In this document: positions 49,132 through 59,874 of the stretch, one piece after another
Numbering within the stretch: position 1 is the first letter of the stretch
Layout of the letters: each line of letters starts with the position of its first letter
From: Drosophila pseudoobscura
Taxonomy: Eukaryota > Arthropoda > Insecta > Diptera > Drosophilidae
Assembly (NCBI RefSeq): GCF_009870125.1
Contig: NC_046680.1
Location: forward strand, 4,092,001-4,156,000
Length of the DNA: 64,000 nt
Direction: 5' to 3'
Notes under the pieces: generated by a model
What the model was told of the DNA's origin: nothing
The model's input: the letters and a program-made list of their open reading frames with translations, nothing else
Database searches by the model: none
Translations under genes and position numbers: made by a program

Positions 49132-50412
49132 ATGCCGACGATCCGCGCACTTCCTGTGGCATCAGCGGAAGCGCGTACACCACCGAACCAATTAGCGGCA
49201 ACAATGTCAAAGACGTCAGCAGCATCAGAATCGGCCGCAACGGCAGTGGCATCGACATCGACGACAACTACTAGCCACAAAAGTAGATCAATTCTAAGTT
49301 TATTTATAGTAATCGCATGGAACTCTCTGCAAGAATTGGCCAGTGACGGGAAAGACGATGGCTGTGTCAGGGCTGCTGGCGACCATGGCCGTGACGTCAA
49401 TGCGGACCGAGTGAGACATAGACGCACGCCCGGTACTCGCGATCCAAGTGACGAGGTGTCAATGGCACGTGAACACCATAAGCAGCAAGGCAAACAGAAG
49501 CCCCTATCTGGTTCTAGTCCACATCGGAGGAGGAGCCGCCTGCGAGCCACTTCTCAAGCGGTGTCGATGGCTCTGTTTGCTTTAGGATTGCTGCTACTGA
49601 ATATGCGGCCGGCGGCGGGTAAGTGTCCAGATACTTTTTCTGACTCACACTTGCTTGGAGGAGAGAATGACCCAAAATCATATATTTCGATATTTCCCTG
49701 AATCCGTTCATGGCATCCCATCTGTGTCTCCAAATGTATCTCCTCTCCTCTCACTTCGTGCCTGCAGCTGTGCGTCGGTCGCTGCCTCGGCCTTGCCCCG
49801 GCGGATCGAACGACAAATGTGACACATTTTAGTCAAATATGACGCAATTTCTCACGGCAGAGCTGTTGTTTGTTTACGGCAACGGTCGGCGGTATCGCAT
49901 TCACTGCTTGGCATGCCGGGTCGATCAAAACAAAACAAACATATCAACAGATCAGAAAGACCGGCCCGCGAATTCTCCCTCCAGCATGCTGCGATATTTG
50001 GGATCGTTGGAACGACTTCTGCCTCAAGATAGTTAGCGGCAGGAACTCTCCCCACGGATTCCATTTAGTAAACACGCCAATATTTACGGTGGCTATTTCC
50101 AGGCCTTCTAAATCTGGAGGGGAGGATTCAATGGAATCTCTCAGCGCATGTCGTATCGCTAAGGTCGACTGTTTCATTCTAATTCTAATAAAATTCTGCC
50201 CAAATCTTGCTCTCCTCCCTCCGCAGCCGGCACCTGCTGGCAGACCCACCTGGGCAGCGGCAAGTGCAGCCAGATATTCTCCACGAACATCACCAAGTCG
50301 GAATGCTGTGGCGCCAGCCAGACCTTCTCCTACACCGATCGCGAGCTGAGCAGCGTGGAGTACTTCTTTGCGACGGCCATCGGAGGCGGCGTCGAGTGCG
50401 CTCCGTGCATTG
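49132..50412 (+). pseudogene. Fs: Truncated inverted copy of Follistatin: signal and TB-domain exons only
   Basis: Exon 1 (49,132-49,618 from the ATG matching 26,818) and exon 2 (50,227-50,412) are both open, identical in length to their left-arm counterparts, and keep GTAAGTG donors and a CCGCAG acceptor. Exon 2 shows no change in the bases compared; exon 1 has one amino-acid change, Glu to Ala, three residues before the exon junction region (MRPAEG to MRPAAG). No follistatin or Kazal exon follows before the arm ends at 51,186. Reading through the exon 2 donor gives nine more residues (GKCVTRYHQ) and a stop, so a small secreted TB-only protein is possible (88 residues from the ATG at 49,567). 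Whether it is expressed is unknown; it could equally be a young pseudogene. Its direction is opposite to full-length Fs. Confidence 0.85.
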
Positions 50413-50556
50413 GTAAGTGCGTAACGAGGTACCACCAATAAGGGTGCGCCCTTACATATGTACATATGTATACCAGTAAGATATTTTGGAAGAGATGGGG
50501 CTATAGACTGATCAGTAGCAGCGAGCTTCGTGGGACGAGAAGTAAGGATTAGGCAA

Positions 50557-50945
50557 ATCATACAGCGATTAAATCAGCTATGATAATTGTCTGGTGGGGT
50601 CGCTAGCAAAGAGTATTCAAACGAAAGAAACGATTATCTAATATACCAAATAAGGTACATATGTCGGTACCCGAAGGACAGGGTCTTTTCGTGTCCGACC
50701 CTTCTGGATAAATCCGGCACTATAACTCTTAGGTCCGCCTTCCTGAACGACATCTCGGAGATGTCCACGCTGTGTCCCAGAAAGATTGCAAACTTTATAA
50801 GAGCATCTGGATGGGACAACTGTTGACATGAAATCCCACTGCAGGGAGGGAAGGATCCCAAGCGGTATCTGAACGGGCGGAAACCGGCCTAAGTGTGCCG
50901 GGCTCAGAGCGAGCCTGGCAGCCGCCTCTACCTAACCTAACTCTT
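50557..50945 (+). mobile_element. LINE-like remnant, right arm copy
   Basis: Mirror of 25,010-25,400: a frame ending FIRASGW near 50,817 followed by the GATGGGACAACTG tail and CTACCTAACCTAAC at about 50,930-50,943. Confidence 0.5.
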
Positions 50946-51324
50946 AGGTCGAAAATCATGGTGAATACGTAGATCTGCGTCTGAGTTCTGCTGGCATCCA
51001 TTCCATACTTGCAAGTCTCCCTAAAAGTGTTTACGAATAGACTATACTATATACTATAGTCCCAAATCGAGAAAAAACACCTGACACGCGACGCACAGTG
51101 GGACATTCGGCCATTTCAGCTCGATAAATTATTAGCTTCTGAACGAAATAAGATATTTTCATGAAGAAGGAAGACTTAAGTTACATTGTCAAAATCGAAC
51201 TTTGTTAAAGTGCATATTTACTTTTGTGTATAATATAAAATATGTTGATTTTTTAGGATCGATATGGAATGTTTAATGGTCATTTTCGGTGTATATAGCG
51301 TATATTATGTAGCTGTATATTATA

Positions 51325-51445
51325 TAGAGGCGGCTACCAGGCTCGCTCACCGGATTCGGGCCGACATGATACAGCTTGGGTATGCGCCTTTCCTGCGCCG
51401 TGAGTCGTAATGTCAGCTATTATCCCATCCAGATGCTCTTACTAA
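51325..51445 (-). mobile_element. LINE-like 3' tail fragment beyond the right palindrome edge
   Basis: On the minus strand GAGCATCTGGATGGGATAATAG, GGCGCAGGAAAGGCGC and CCCAAGCTGTAT, then GCCTGGTAGCCGCCTCT. It mirrors the tail at 24,680-24,770 but with several differences in 60 bases, far more than between the arms, and sits about 140-170 bases outside the edge. Confidence 0.55.
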
Positions 51446-51689
51446 GATAGCGAGCGTGGGTGCCTATTTGCCAATGTCCTGTGAGGTGCGCTGCAACTGT
51501 TTTTGCCTAGTCTGTAAAATAATAATCCATATGGACCGTAATATCTAATAAATTTAATGTTTCTAATGTATAACTCTTTTATTCGTATTAGTGTATTAGT
51601 ATGTATAGGTAATGTAGAATTTCTGGTTTATATCGTAGTTTTTAGATGTAGCCACAGAGCCATGTCAAGTAATTTATTTGTATCAACCA

Positions 51690-51810
51690 AAAGCTTTCAA
51701 TACAAAGCTTACAGTCATTGAGACTCGACTTCCACAGTTGTGGAATTTTATTGATCAAAGAAATTTTTGTTCCACAAAAAGTCAGCAAAACCAGTTGTAC
51801 AGATTTCATA
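51690..51810 (+). repeat. Diverged copy of the spacer module
   Basis: CAACCAAAAGCTTTCAATACA, TTGTGGAATTTTATTGATCAA and ATTTTTGTTCCACAAAAA occur in the same order as in the palindrome spacer at 38,110-38,215. The two sites flank the whole right arm. Confidence 0.65.
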
Positions 51811-52397
51811 TATTTAAATTCACATGCAAGATAGGATTGGGAACGTTGTGAGCTTTATACGTGTTAAACCAACGATGCTGGCGCCATTCGACAGGTTTGA
51901 ATTTATTGACCTAAAAAATCGATCCACCGATAGTATTGGGCTAAAATAATGAGTTTTAAAATAGGCTATTAAAAGCCATTTGACACGTAAAATTAAATAA
52001 AGATTGTTCAAAATTAAACCTTTTACTCATACAGGCAGGCTCTGGCTTTGACTTTCACAAAAATGGTCCGATTTTTATTCCAAAAAAGCAAGATTTCGCC
52101 GTTTTCAAAACGGATACATTTGGCTCGCCTTTTATACAACAAAACGAATCATAATTGCTGCATTAACATAAATTTAACACTATTTGACATGTTCGAATCG
52201 GTTATCGGAACGTTGATATATATAACTGTTATAGCTTGTCAGATGTGTTAACAAGACAGGTGTTGCCTTTAAGATGTCTTGATCTCCTTGGCTCGCGCAT
52301 TTTCTACCGTCGTTTTGCTTCTTTTTAGAAGCTCTTTTGAGCGATTGAAAAAATAAAGGCATTTAGATCATGCTGTATATTTACGAAGCAACCAGTC

Positions 52398-52700
52398 TTG
52401 GAAAGGGTGCAAAATTATACAAGTGCAAAATTAACATTAGAACGGGGTGTATTTCACCAAGCCCGGACGGGTATATCGAATCCGCTATTGATGATGATCA
52501 GGAATAAATATACTCAATGGGGTCGGATATACTCGCTTCTTTCGCGGAGGAGCAAGTCCAAAAAAGCAGCCGCCCAAGATGTCGATGGTAAAGTCGAAGG
52601 GCTGTATAGTGAAGGCCAAGAGGCGTTCACTGCCTTCCATCTGGAATTAAAGAAGGATTATGAATCATTTATCTCCTCAGACTCTGTTAATCCTATGTAG
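52398..52700 (+). other. Unassigned 100-codon ORF
   Basis: ATG frame ending with a Lys/Glu-rich segment (VEGLYSEGQEAFTAFHLELK) and TAG. The ATG-proximal half overlaps GGGGTCGGATATACTC, a DINE-type phrase, so the start is probably not genuine. The C-terminal half looks protein-like but I do not recognise it. Confidence 0.25.
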
Positions 52701-53301
52701 AATCAGTAGATCCTATGTAAATTGATTTTACTAATATATTTAACATATTTTTATTTTAGTTGTAATTTTTTGAATATTTTTGGTGAGATATTAGCCGCCT
52801 ATTTGAGTTTTCTATAGTTCATATTTCATAGTCATTCATACCATAACTTTTCCTATTATGGAAATGCATTATATGTATGTCTATTCCAGTTTAAGCACCC
52901 AGTTTTAGGCGCATAAGAGTGTTTCCCACACGCATACAGCGATGCGTTCCGTTTCTGAAATGCGGCTAAGGAGTAGCTATATGTGTGTGCTTGTGCATGA
53001 CACAACTTTTGGAGCTCATTTACTACAAGAATTCTTGTTAAAAATTCTTCTGGAATTCTTGTGGTAAATTTGATCGTTAACATCCAACAAAATTTAAAAT
53101 TTTAAAAGGTTATATTCATCGCTTTTAATATTCGGTTCCAGAAAATATTAATTTTATATATTTATATTTATCTTGTCTAGTACAGCGCACAAACACAAAT
53201 AGAAATAAAAGCATTTGATCCTCCACATATGATGCCTTTAGCGAAATCTTAGACGGAATTAACTGGGTCTCACACCGGACATCTTCTGTAGAGGCGGTGA
53301 T

Positions 53302-53709
53302 TTGAAGGAGCGTTCAGGTACAAATTTTCAACAGTGTTGTTCTGATTCCAGGCATTTGAGTTTGAGTTCACTAGCATTGAACAATTTGGCGCTGCTTTGG
53401 CATGCGATATACGCACGGCAGCTTCAAATGCTCGCCGAGGAAATCCTGCAAACCGATCCAGCGGGAGTGCGAATGGCCAAACTGGCCATTGAAAAAGGAA
53501 CAGCACAGATATTCTTGCCGTACAACGGGAGCGGCACAACATTAGACGTCGACCAACCAGTCGATAGCAATGACAATGCCATCCGGCCCAACGAGCCCCG
53601 GAGCCACGATCCTTTGCACGATCGATATGCGGCCAATGTGCTCCTGGCGGGAGAACAGCAGAAAGGCAGCCGCAGTTATTTCATTTGTAAAAATCAAAGT
53701 TTAATTTGA
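53302..53709 (+). other. Unassigned 135-codon ORF, exon-like
   Basis: An acceptor-like TGATTCCAG at 53,351 is followed by an open frame with coding-like composition (LQMLAEEILQTDPAGVRMAK, IEKGTAQIFLPYNG), ending in TGA at 53,709 shortly before poly(A)-like AT-rich sequence. Its third positions are GC-rich, unlike the AT-rich surroundings. No family is recognised; a gene fragment moved from elsewhere or an exon of an unrecognised gene is possible. Confidence 0.35.
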
Positions 53710-53882
53710 AATTACATCCTAAAAATAGGCAGTTAAAAATTGTATTTATTGATCATGCGAGGTTTCATAAAGCTGTTAAACTTATATTTTACGATGAAAT
53801 GGCAGCGCTCTTTTATTTGGTTGTTCCGCATTGCATTAAGCCCGTCCAAAGTTTTGTAAAAATATAAAGAAAAAGGAAATTC

Positions 53883-54374
53883 ATGCCGCAGAATTTACAG
53901 AGACCTCTTCATCTAATCATCCAAAGGAAAGATGTTGGAGATTTACTTTTGTTTGTTTTGGGCATGGGCGAGGGGCGCTCTCGGGATACTCCGGCTGAGG
54001 CTCGTCTTCCTTCATTATTACTTCTAAATGATTTGCGCTGTAGGCAGAAGCTAAATTTCCGGTATAGAGAATACCACTTAACATTGATTTCGATATCCCC
54101 AAAAAAAACGAGAGAAGAACTCAATCAGTTTGCCTCTGCTGGTTCTGTTAGTCTGCCTCGATCTCAGGCCGGACTTGTCCTCGCTACCATTGGCCAGCCT
54201 GCCCCCAGGCAGAATCCAAATGCCTCTGTTCTACGGCCTGGGGTTAGCCGATGTCAAACTCTACGCTGTTTAGAACATTATAAAATACATTTATTCACTA
54301 AAAGAAAATTTTACCATTTCCCATGGGTTATAAACGTACAGAAACAAAACAAAAACATTGATTATATAAAATAA
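53883..54374 (+). other. Unassigned 163-codon ORF
   Basis: ATG frame with no signal peptide or domain; the last 40 codons run into AT-rich DNA and the opposite strand is open over part of it. Lying beside LINE remnants, it may derive from a transposon. Weak support. Confidence 0.2.
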
Positions 54375-55159
54375 GTAAAAAAACAGAATAAATAGATATA
54401 TATTAGACCTTAAATATAGCAACAATGCTGTGGATGGTAAATAATTAAAAGGGCATAGGAACGGGAATATCATAGCCACTGCTCGGCGAGCAAACACTGC
54501 CGGAAACCAAAATTTTACCCAATCCACTTCACACTATGCAAAATCCTACTTAACCAAATATTAGTAGCACCTCTCACTTAAGCATCCTGGCTCTTTCTTG
54601 GACGGCAGCCTTCGGGCGGAAAGTCCTCTAACAGGTCAGGATGAATTTCCCACAGAGAATTTTCCTGTTTTATCGTTCGCTTTTCTCTCTGAGCAATAGA
54701 TGGCGCCATACAAAAATTTCAAATTTCCTGTTAAAAGCGCTACAAGCATCGTTCTTGTAAATTATTGGAATAGCCATTTTACTAAATAAACTTAGTTTTG
54801 CGGCCTCCGTCCTTGTTGGAGGGATCCTGTGATTTCATATGTGGCATTTCAGAATCATTGTATGGCGGGTGTTCTTGCACCTTTCCGTTCCCTTTGGCCT
54901 CCCTTATCCAATCCAATCTTCGGTCGCGAAAATTTAAAGTTCTTAATTAATTGACAAACTGGTTTGAGTAGGGATTGCAAAGGCAAAGGCGTATGGATTG
55001 CAAAGGCAAAGGCAGACCAGGAGTCTATAAGCCCGGCAACCGGTTTACCTAGTGTAAGCCATGTTGATGCGCCGTTACTGGATGTTTCTTTTAAGAACCG
55101 CCAAACAAGAGTGAGGTTACTGCTTCGAAGAGCGAATATCAAAGATCGCCAATACAAAT

Positions 55160-56080
55160 ATCATAGGTGAAGACTTAAGCTGTCTATTTGCCCCTCCTCC
55201 AGCCCTGGGTCGATCGCCAAAATGTAGTTTTTTGAACTGTCGGTTAATTTAAGTATCCTTTTTGCGAAATATCTCTGCAGTATCCTCCCTTCAAATGTCT
55301 CCCTCCCCTCACTTGTGCACCGTAACAAAGAATACGTCAGCCTATGACTTCGAAAACGTTCCATTTTGAGCTGAGGCTTGCATTTCGTCTGTTTACGAAG
55401 CTACTTACTCCACGCTGAGTTAAGCTTAGCTTCCCTTAGCTTCTTTAGCTTGGGCTATAACGTGCTTTTTGATGCCAATAGTGGGCAGAGAGAACTTGAA
55501 GATAATTAAATTGGAATAACTTTTTTTCTCATGCTGCTAGTCTCCCTCCACTCCGGTACACCATTATTACTGATTTAGCTTGTCTAACGTCCATTCCCCC
55601 TATCGTACCCCTATCATCATTGGAATGTCTTTGGTCTGTCCTAGAATAACTATGTCATCGGCATCTAGGCGAACTCTTACGATAGTTGCTCCAATACTTA
55701 GTCCTCCTTCAAGATGGTCGTCCAAATAAGGCGCGAAGAGTAGCGGCGACAGGGGGCATCACTGTTTGACCCTGGATGAACAATCCTCTAGGCACCCGGT
55801 CAAACGCAACGATTTTTATTTTGACTATTGTTTCTGATTAAAGATTCGATTCCATGCGCTGTTGAGCAATCGCTTTTAAAATCTGCTTGGTGCTAATTAA
55901 ACTTGCCTTGTTTTTTACCCATGTTACCCCAATGGTTAGAAAGCTTACTAGTACTAAAAATTCTTGAGAAATGGGAAGATAATAATTTATACAAAAGTGT
56001 CTTTTAATAAGTGATTCTTTATAGATGCGGACCAGCTTCTTCTTCGACCTCTTTTTTGAGATTGTGATGTACATATGTAG
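55160..56080 (-). pseudogene. Non-LTR retrotransposon reverse-transcriptase remnant
   Basis: The minus strand between about 55,815 and 55,610 reads, across a frameshift and stop, CPLSPLLFAPYLDDHLEGG then IGATIVRVRLDADDIVILGQ. These are reverse-transcriptase motifs B and C of a LINE (the usual Tyr/Phe-Ala-Asp-Asp is DADD here). Upstream on the same strand (55,838-56,074) and downstream (55,161-55,364) are further frames likely of the same element. Disrupted and not active. LOA-clade elements such as bilbo/TRIM are known in the obscura group, but the clade cannot be fixed by eye. Confidence 0.7.
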
Positions 56081-59000
56081 CTCCTGGTGGGATGACGTTG
56101 GGGGGTGCGATGCAGTCCGCCTTTCAAGTCATTGTTTGCCTGGATTGCTGCAATAGATGTTGTGTAATGACGTATGTAGTGCTTGTACTGCTTGCATTGC
56201 TTGAACTGCTTCGTCGACTGCGCTACCGACCCCTCATACTGCTTGTTTTGGCGTATTCTCTGCTTCTTAATATAATATTAATATAAATGAAAAGAATCCT
56301 ATCATTTCGAAGTCCCAGAGACACAGCTGTCGGTGTTTTAGGGACGCCCCAGTGTAGAGAGATGTCTCTTTAATGTAGCTCCTCATGATATGAATTTTAA
56401 ATGCAGTATAAGCATATCAACAGCAGAATTCTGAGCGAGGAACATCAGCGACAAGCTGCAATATAATTTTTATGTGATGTTTAAAGAGCATAAAGATAGT
56501 TTGATTATTTTACGACGAAAACGTGACAAACGTAACAAACGAGTGCCGTGTTCGCTCATCACGGACAAACAATGAGGTTTGACTTTGCCACAATTGAAAT
56601 GCGAGATTGCTTCTGTTGACCGTCAGCCAAAATCTGTGAACAAATTTTTTTGATCAACTTAAGTATCAATTACATACAGTATGGGCCTACATGGCTTGTC
56701 CATCTCGTATTACACTCGATATGTGTGTGACACTATTTGGATTTGACAGTTTGAAGCGGGGCGCCGGCACACCGGAAGGCCGTTGTATTGATACTCATTG
56801 TCCGCTCGCTGTGAAAGTGTTTCAGCAGACACTTTATGACTGATATTTTCGCTTGAAAGGTATCATTATGTGGGCGGCGACGTCTGTGTTTGTTGCGTGC
56901 TAGAGCCGGCTACTCTTTCACTCTTGGTTTCAACTAGGTCACTAGATCAGTTGCGGACACCCATTTTTTATGAGCAGAACCTAACGCCGGCGCTGGGCCT
57001 TCATTTAAAAGGGTTGATGGTTGGTTGGTCATTTATTTTTATTGACCTTTCCAAAGACATTCGCGGAACACACTGTAATAATCCTATCCCATCCTCGACG
57101 TTAAGGGGATACTTGTCCGCCTTTGATGTGTTCAACAAAGCGATCCGTCTTATATGACGTCAGAAGCGAGCACACCTGCATTGATTTCCTTTTGATATTT
57201 ATAAGTCCCCCGGTGTGCCGTGCCCAAATAAGGTGCTGCCTCACAGCATTGTCACAGCTGCGCATCAAGCTAACGTTGGGTTGAGCTTCTACCTATCTAC
57301 ATGCACATATTTATGCTTTGAATAAAGCATGACTCCGACTACACTGCGGAGCAATCGCGGTACTGGCAAGTAACACTGATAAATGCAGTGCAGCTTGCAG
57401 TGCAATCGTCACAAGCTGGAGTTATGTGGTCGAGCCTCAAACATCCGCCAAGTGTGACGACAGATAATTATTGACAGAGTGGCAACTGCATCCCATACTC
57501 GCACCCCATTTCGAAGCTAAAACTCACTTCAACCATTCAATTTGCGCCTTGAGAAGTGTGCGTCTGCACTTGGTGCTCCCGTTTTCAGCCGTACTGAAAT
57601 AGCTGCTCTGGCTCCAAAAAACGACGCGTACGAGGGGCGTCTGACGTCGACCATTGGGTCATGAACTTCAATTATGCGCTACATCATGACTTCCCCTCCC
57701 TTCCTTCCCCTACTCCGCGCAACAGCAGGTGCCGCTGTGGCTGTTGCCCCCTCAGGGGAGCAGTTGTTTCTGTTTCAGTGCTCTACTGCACTTGCGTTGT
57801 GTGCTGTGTTGTTGGCAGGCACATAATTGCTGTCAAATCGGCTGGCGGCCGCATAATTACAAAAGCGTTTCAATATCAATATCAGCGACGCCAAAAAAAC
57901 GGTGGGGTGGAGCGCGGCCAAAAGCACTTACCACTCTAATGTTTCCATCTGGAAACATCAGATATTTCCCTTTTCCTTGATCTCTCCGGATTTTGAGCTT
58001 TTTTCGTTACGTTGTGTTTGGGGAATAAACCAAAGTGTGAAACTATTGGTTGTTTACAACTTCTAACTAGAACTTTATTTATGAATTAGGCAGAAACCAT
58101 TTACCATGTCGATTGGGAATGGGGAAATCTGTTGTGCGCGGTCTTATCAGCAGAGTCGAGCAGACGCTGTGGCCTGAAACGCACTTTCCCTCTATTGGCT
58201 TTTATTGTTTTTCAATTGTCTTGATAAACTGCATACAAATTCAATTACTGAGAGCCGACCCCCACGCTTGAGCACCATGCACCATGCAGCCAAGAACGAA
58301 CCGAACTAAATGCGGTTGTCCGCTTATCAGGTCCGGCCACTCGGAATGGTGTATTTGTTGTACTGTATGCTTGTGAGATCGCTCTAATTGATCCGCTGAA
58401 CCCTCGTAGATACTAGTATAATTTCATGACACCGAATCATAAATAAACCTACCCCAATTCTGGTACATATGTACATATGTATGTATGTGTATGTTTTTGT
58501 ACACATGGAGGCATGCATGTATGTACATGTTCGAGCTGGTTCCAGCTGATAAGCAGTTTCATTATTGTATCTATGTTTGTATATGTACATATGTATATAG
58601 TTTGCCCCAAGTTCAATGACAGTGGCAGCCCCATAAGCTGCACTTTTCGGGTGTGTACCCACATCAGAATCGTGATCGGCATCCTTTATGTCAGCCATAT
58701 GCTTTTCATTTTCATTTGCACGCTGACTGTCGCGCTTGCAATGGGCGATGGGCGATGGACGATGGACGAAGGGATGGGGTGTCTCATACTCATGGTAAAT
58801 ATTAATTATAACTTAATATGTGTGATCTTAAATGCACATAAGAGTACAGCTCGCAATGAGTAAAAGCCCTCGCCGATCAATAAGAATTATACAGTCCAGT
58901 CCCCTCTCCATGGTGACTGTAAAGAGGCGAATTTGTTTGTATTGTACACAGGCTCTCACACTTTCCTGCAATGCACACAAGAAGATCCACCGTACGAAAT

Positions 59001-59834
59001 GGTCGAAAACAATCTGGAACAACCATGTGCAATATGGTACTTCGCTGGAGAAAGTGCTTTCAGAAGGGCGTGTTTCAATGCTTATTTACTGGTCTTGAGT
59101 TCCAAGTGTTCTTGTGTTTGTGGTAATACCACAAACAAAACAAGCACTGATTAAAGTTGAAAATATGCCATATTTACATAAATATACGTTTGAACTTTGC
59201 ATTGCTTCTGACAAATATGTAGGGTGGACAAATACAGTCAAGCACCAGACAGTCCGAGGCAGCGACGGCAGCACGAGCGCAATTCATTCGGTTCGGAGTC
59301 GTCGGGGAGTGAAAAGACGTACAAAGTTCGGTTGCACGCATGATCTCGTCTTAGTTTGTATTTAGCGTTGCGGCAGCGATTACGGAAATAAAACATATTT
59401 GTGCAGATAATATAAACCAGTAATTATTAAAGCTTACAACTTGGCACGACCTCAGCGACAGATATCACATCACACCAGTTTCCCTCGTTTCAATCTCTCA
59501 AGCATGCAGAAGTAGATTCATATGTATCTATCTGAGAGCGGACCGAAAGAAAGCGCGAGACTTCGCCGGGCTTTATTTAATAAATATAAATTCGCGAGAA
59601 CGCTAACATAAGCGAACGTCAATGCGAGTATAAAGTGCCCGAGTGTGTGCGTAGAGAGCGTCAATTAAATTCAATAAATCATAAATAAATGTGTACTAAA
59701 TCCTGCTTTTCGAGTGGCTTGTGTCACTGTGACTGAGCGAATCTGTTTAAAACTGTGATTTAATGGCATGTCGGAGCTCGCAGAGCGCGAAATAAATTAA
59801 GGAGAAATTACGAATGAGCAAAATTTAATTTTTA
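56081..59834. other. Intergenic DNA upstream of scb
   Basis: No exon recognised. ACATATGTA-type repeats cluster near 58,465-58,600. AT-rich sequence from 59,400 leads into the scb 5' region; the first exon and its promoter probably lie within 59,250-59,830, but no TATA box was fixed. Confidence 0.45.
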
Positions 59835-59873
59835 ATGAATTTCGATGAAATTTCAATCACTAACTTCAACTAA
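59835..59873 (+). promoter_or_regulatory. uORF immediately before scb exon 1A start
   Basis: ATGAATTTC... encodes 12 residues and ends in TAA at 59,871-59,873, one base before the main ATG at 59,875. A further ATG at 59,845 is in frame with the main protein. Such spacing could reduce or re-route initiation. Confidence 0.5.
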
Positions 59874-59874
59874 A

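Larger units (their letters stand above)
38309..51186 (-). repeat. Right arm of the giant palindrome (about 12.9 kb)
   Basis: Reverse complement of 24,771-37,645. Differences noticed include a single-base GAG/GCG change in the Fs signal segment, a 5-base longer Fs intron 1, loss of 18 bases of CAG repeat, loss of CTTCTCTTC-type 9 bases near 47,676, and 24 extra bases in DINE copy B. At 51,186 the arm ends in GTTACATTGTC and unique AT-rich DNA begins. Confidence 0.95.

Noticed and set aside
53883..54374. A gene at the 163-codon ORF
   Set aside because: Listed only as an unassigned frame: no homologue recognised, tail reads into AT-rich DNA, transposon neighbourhood.
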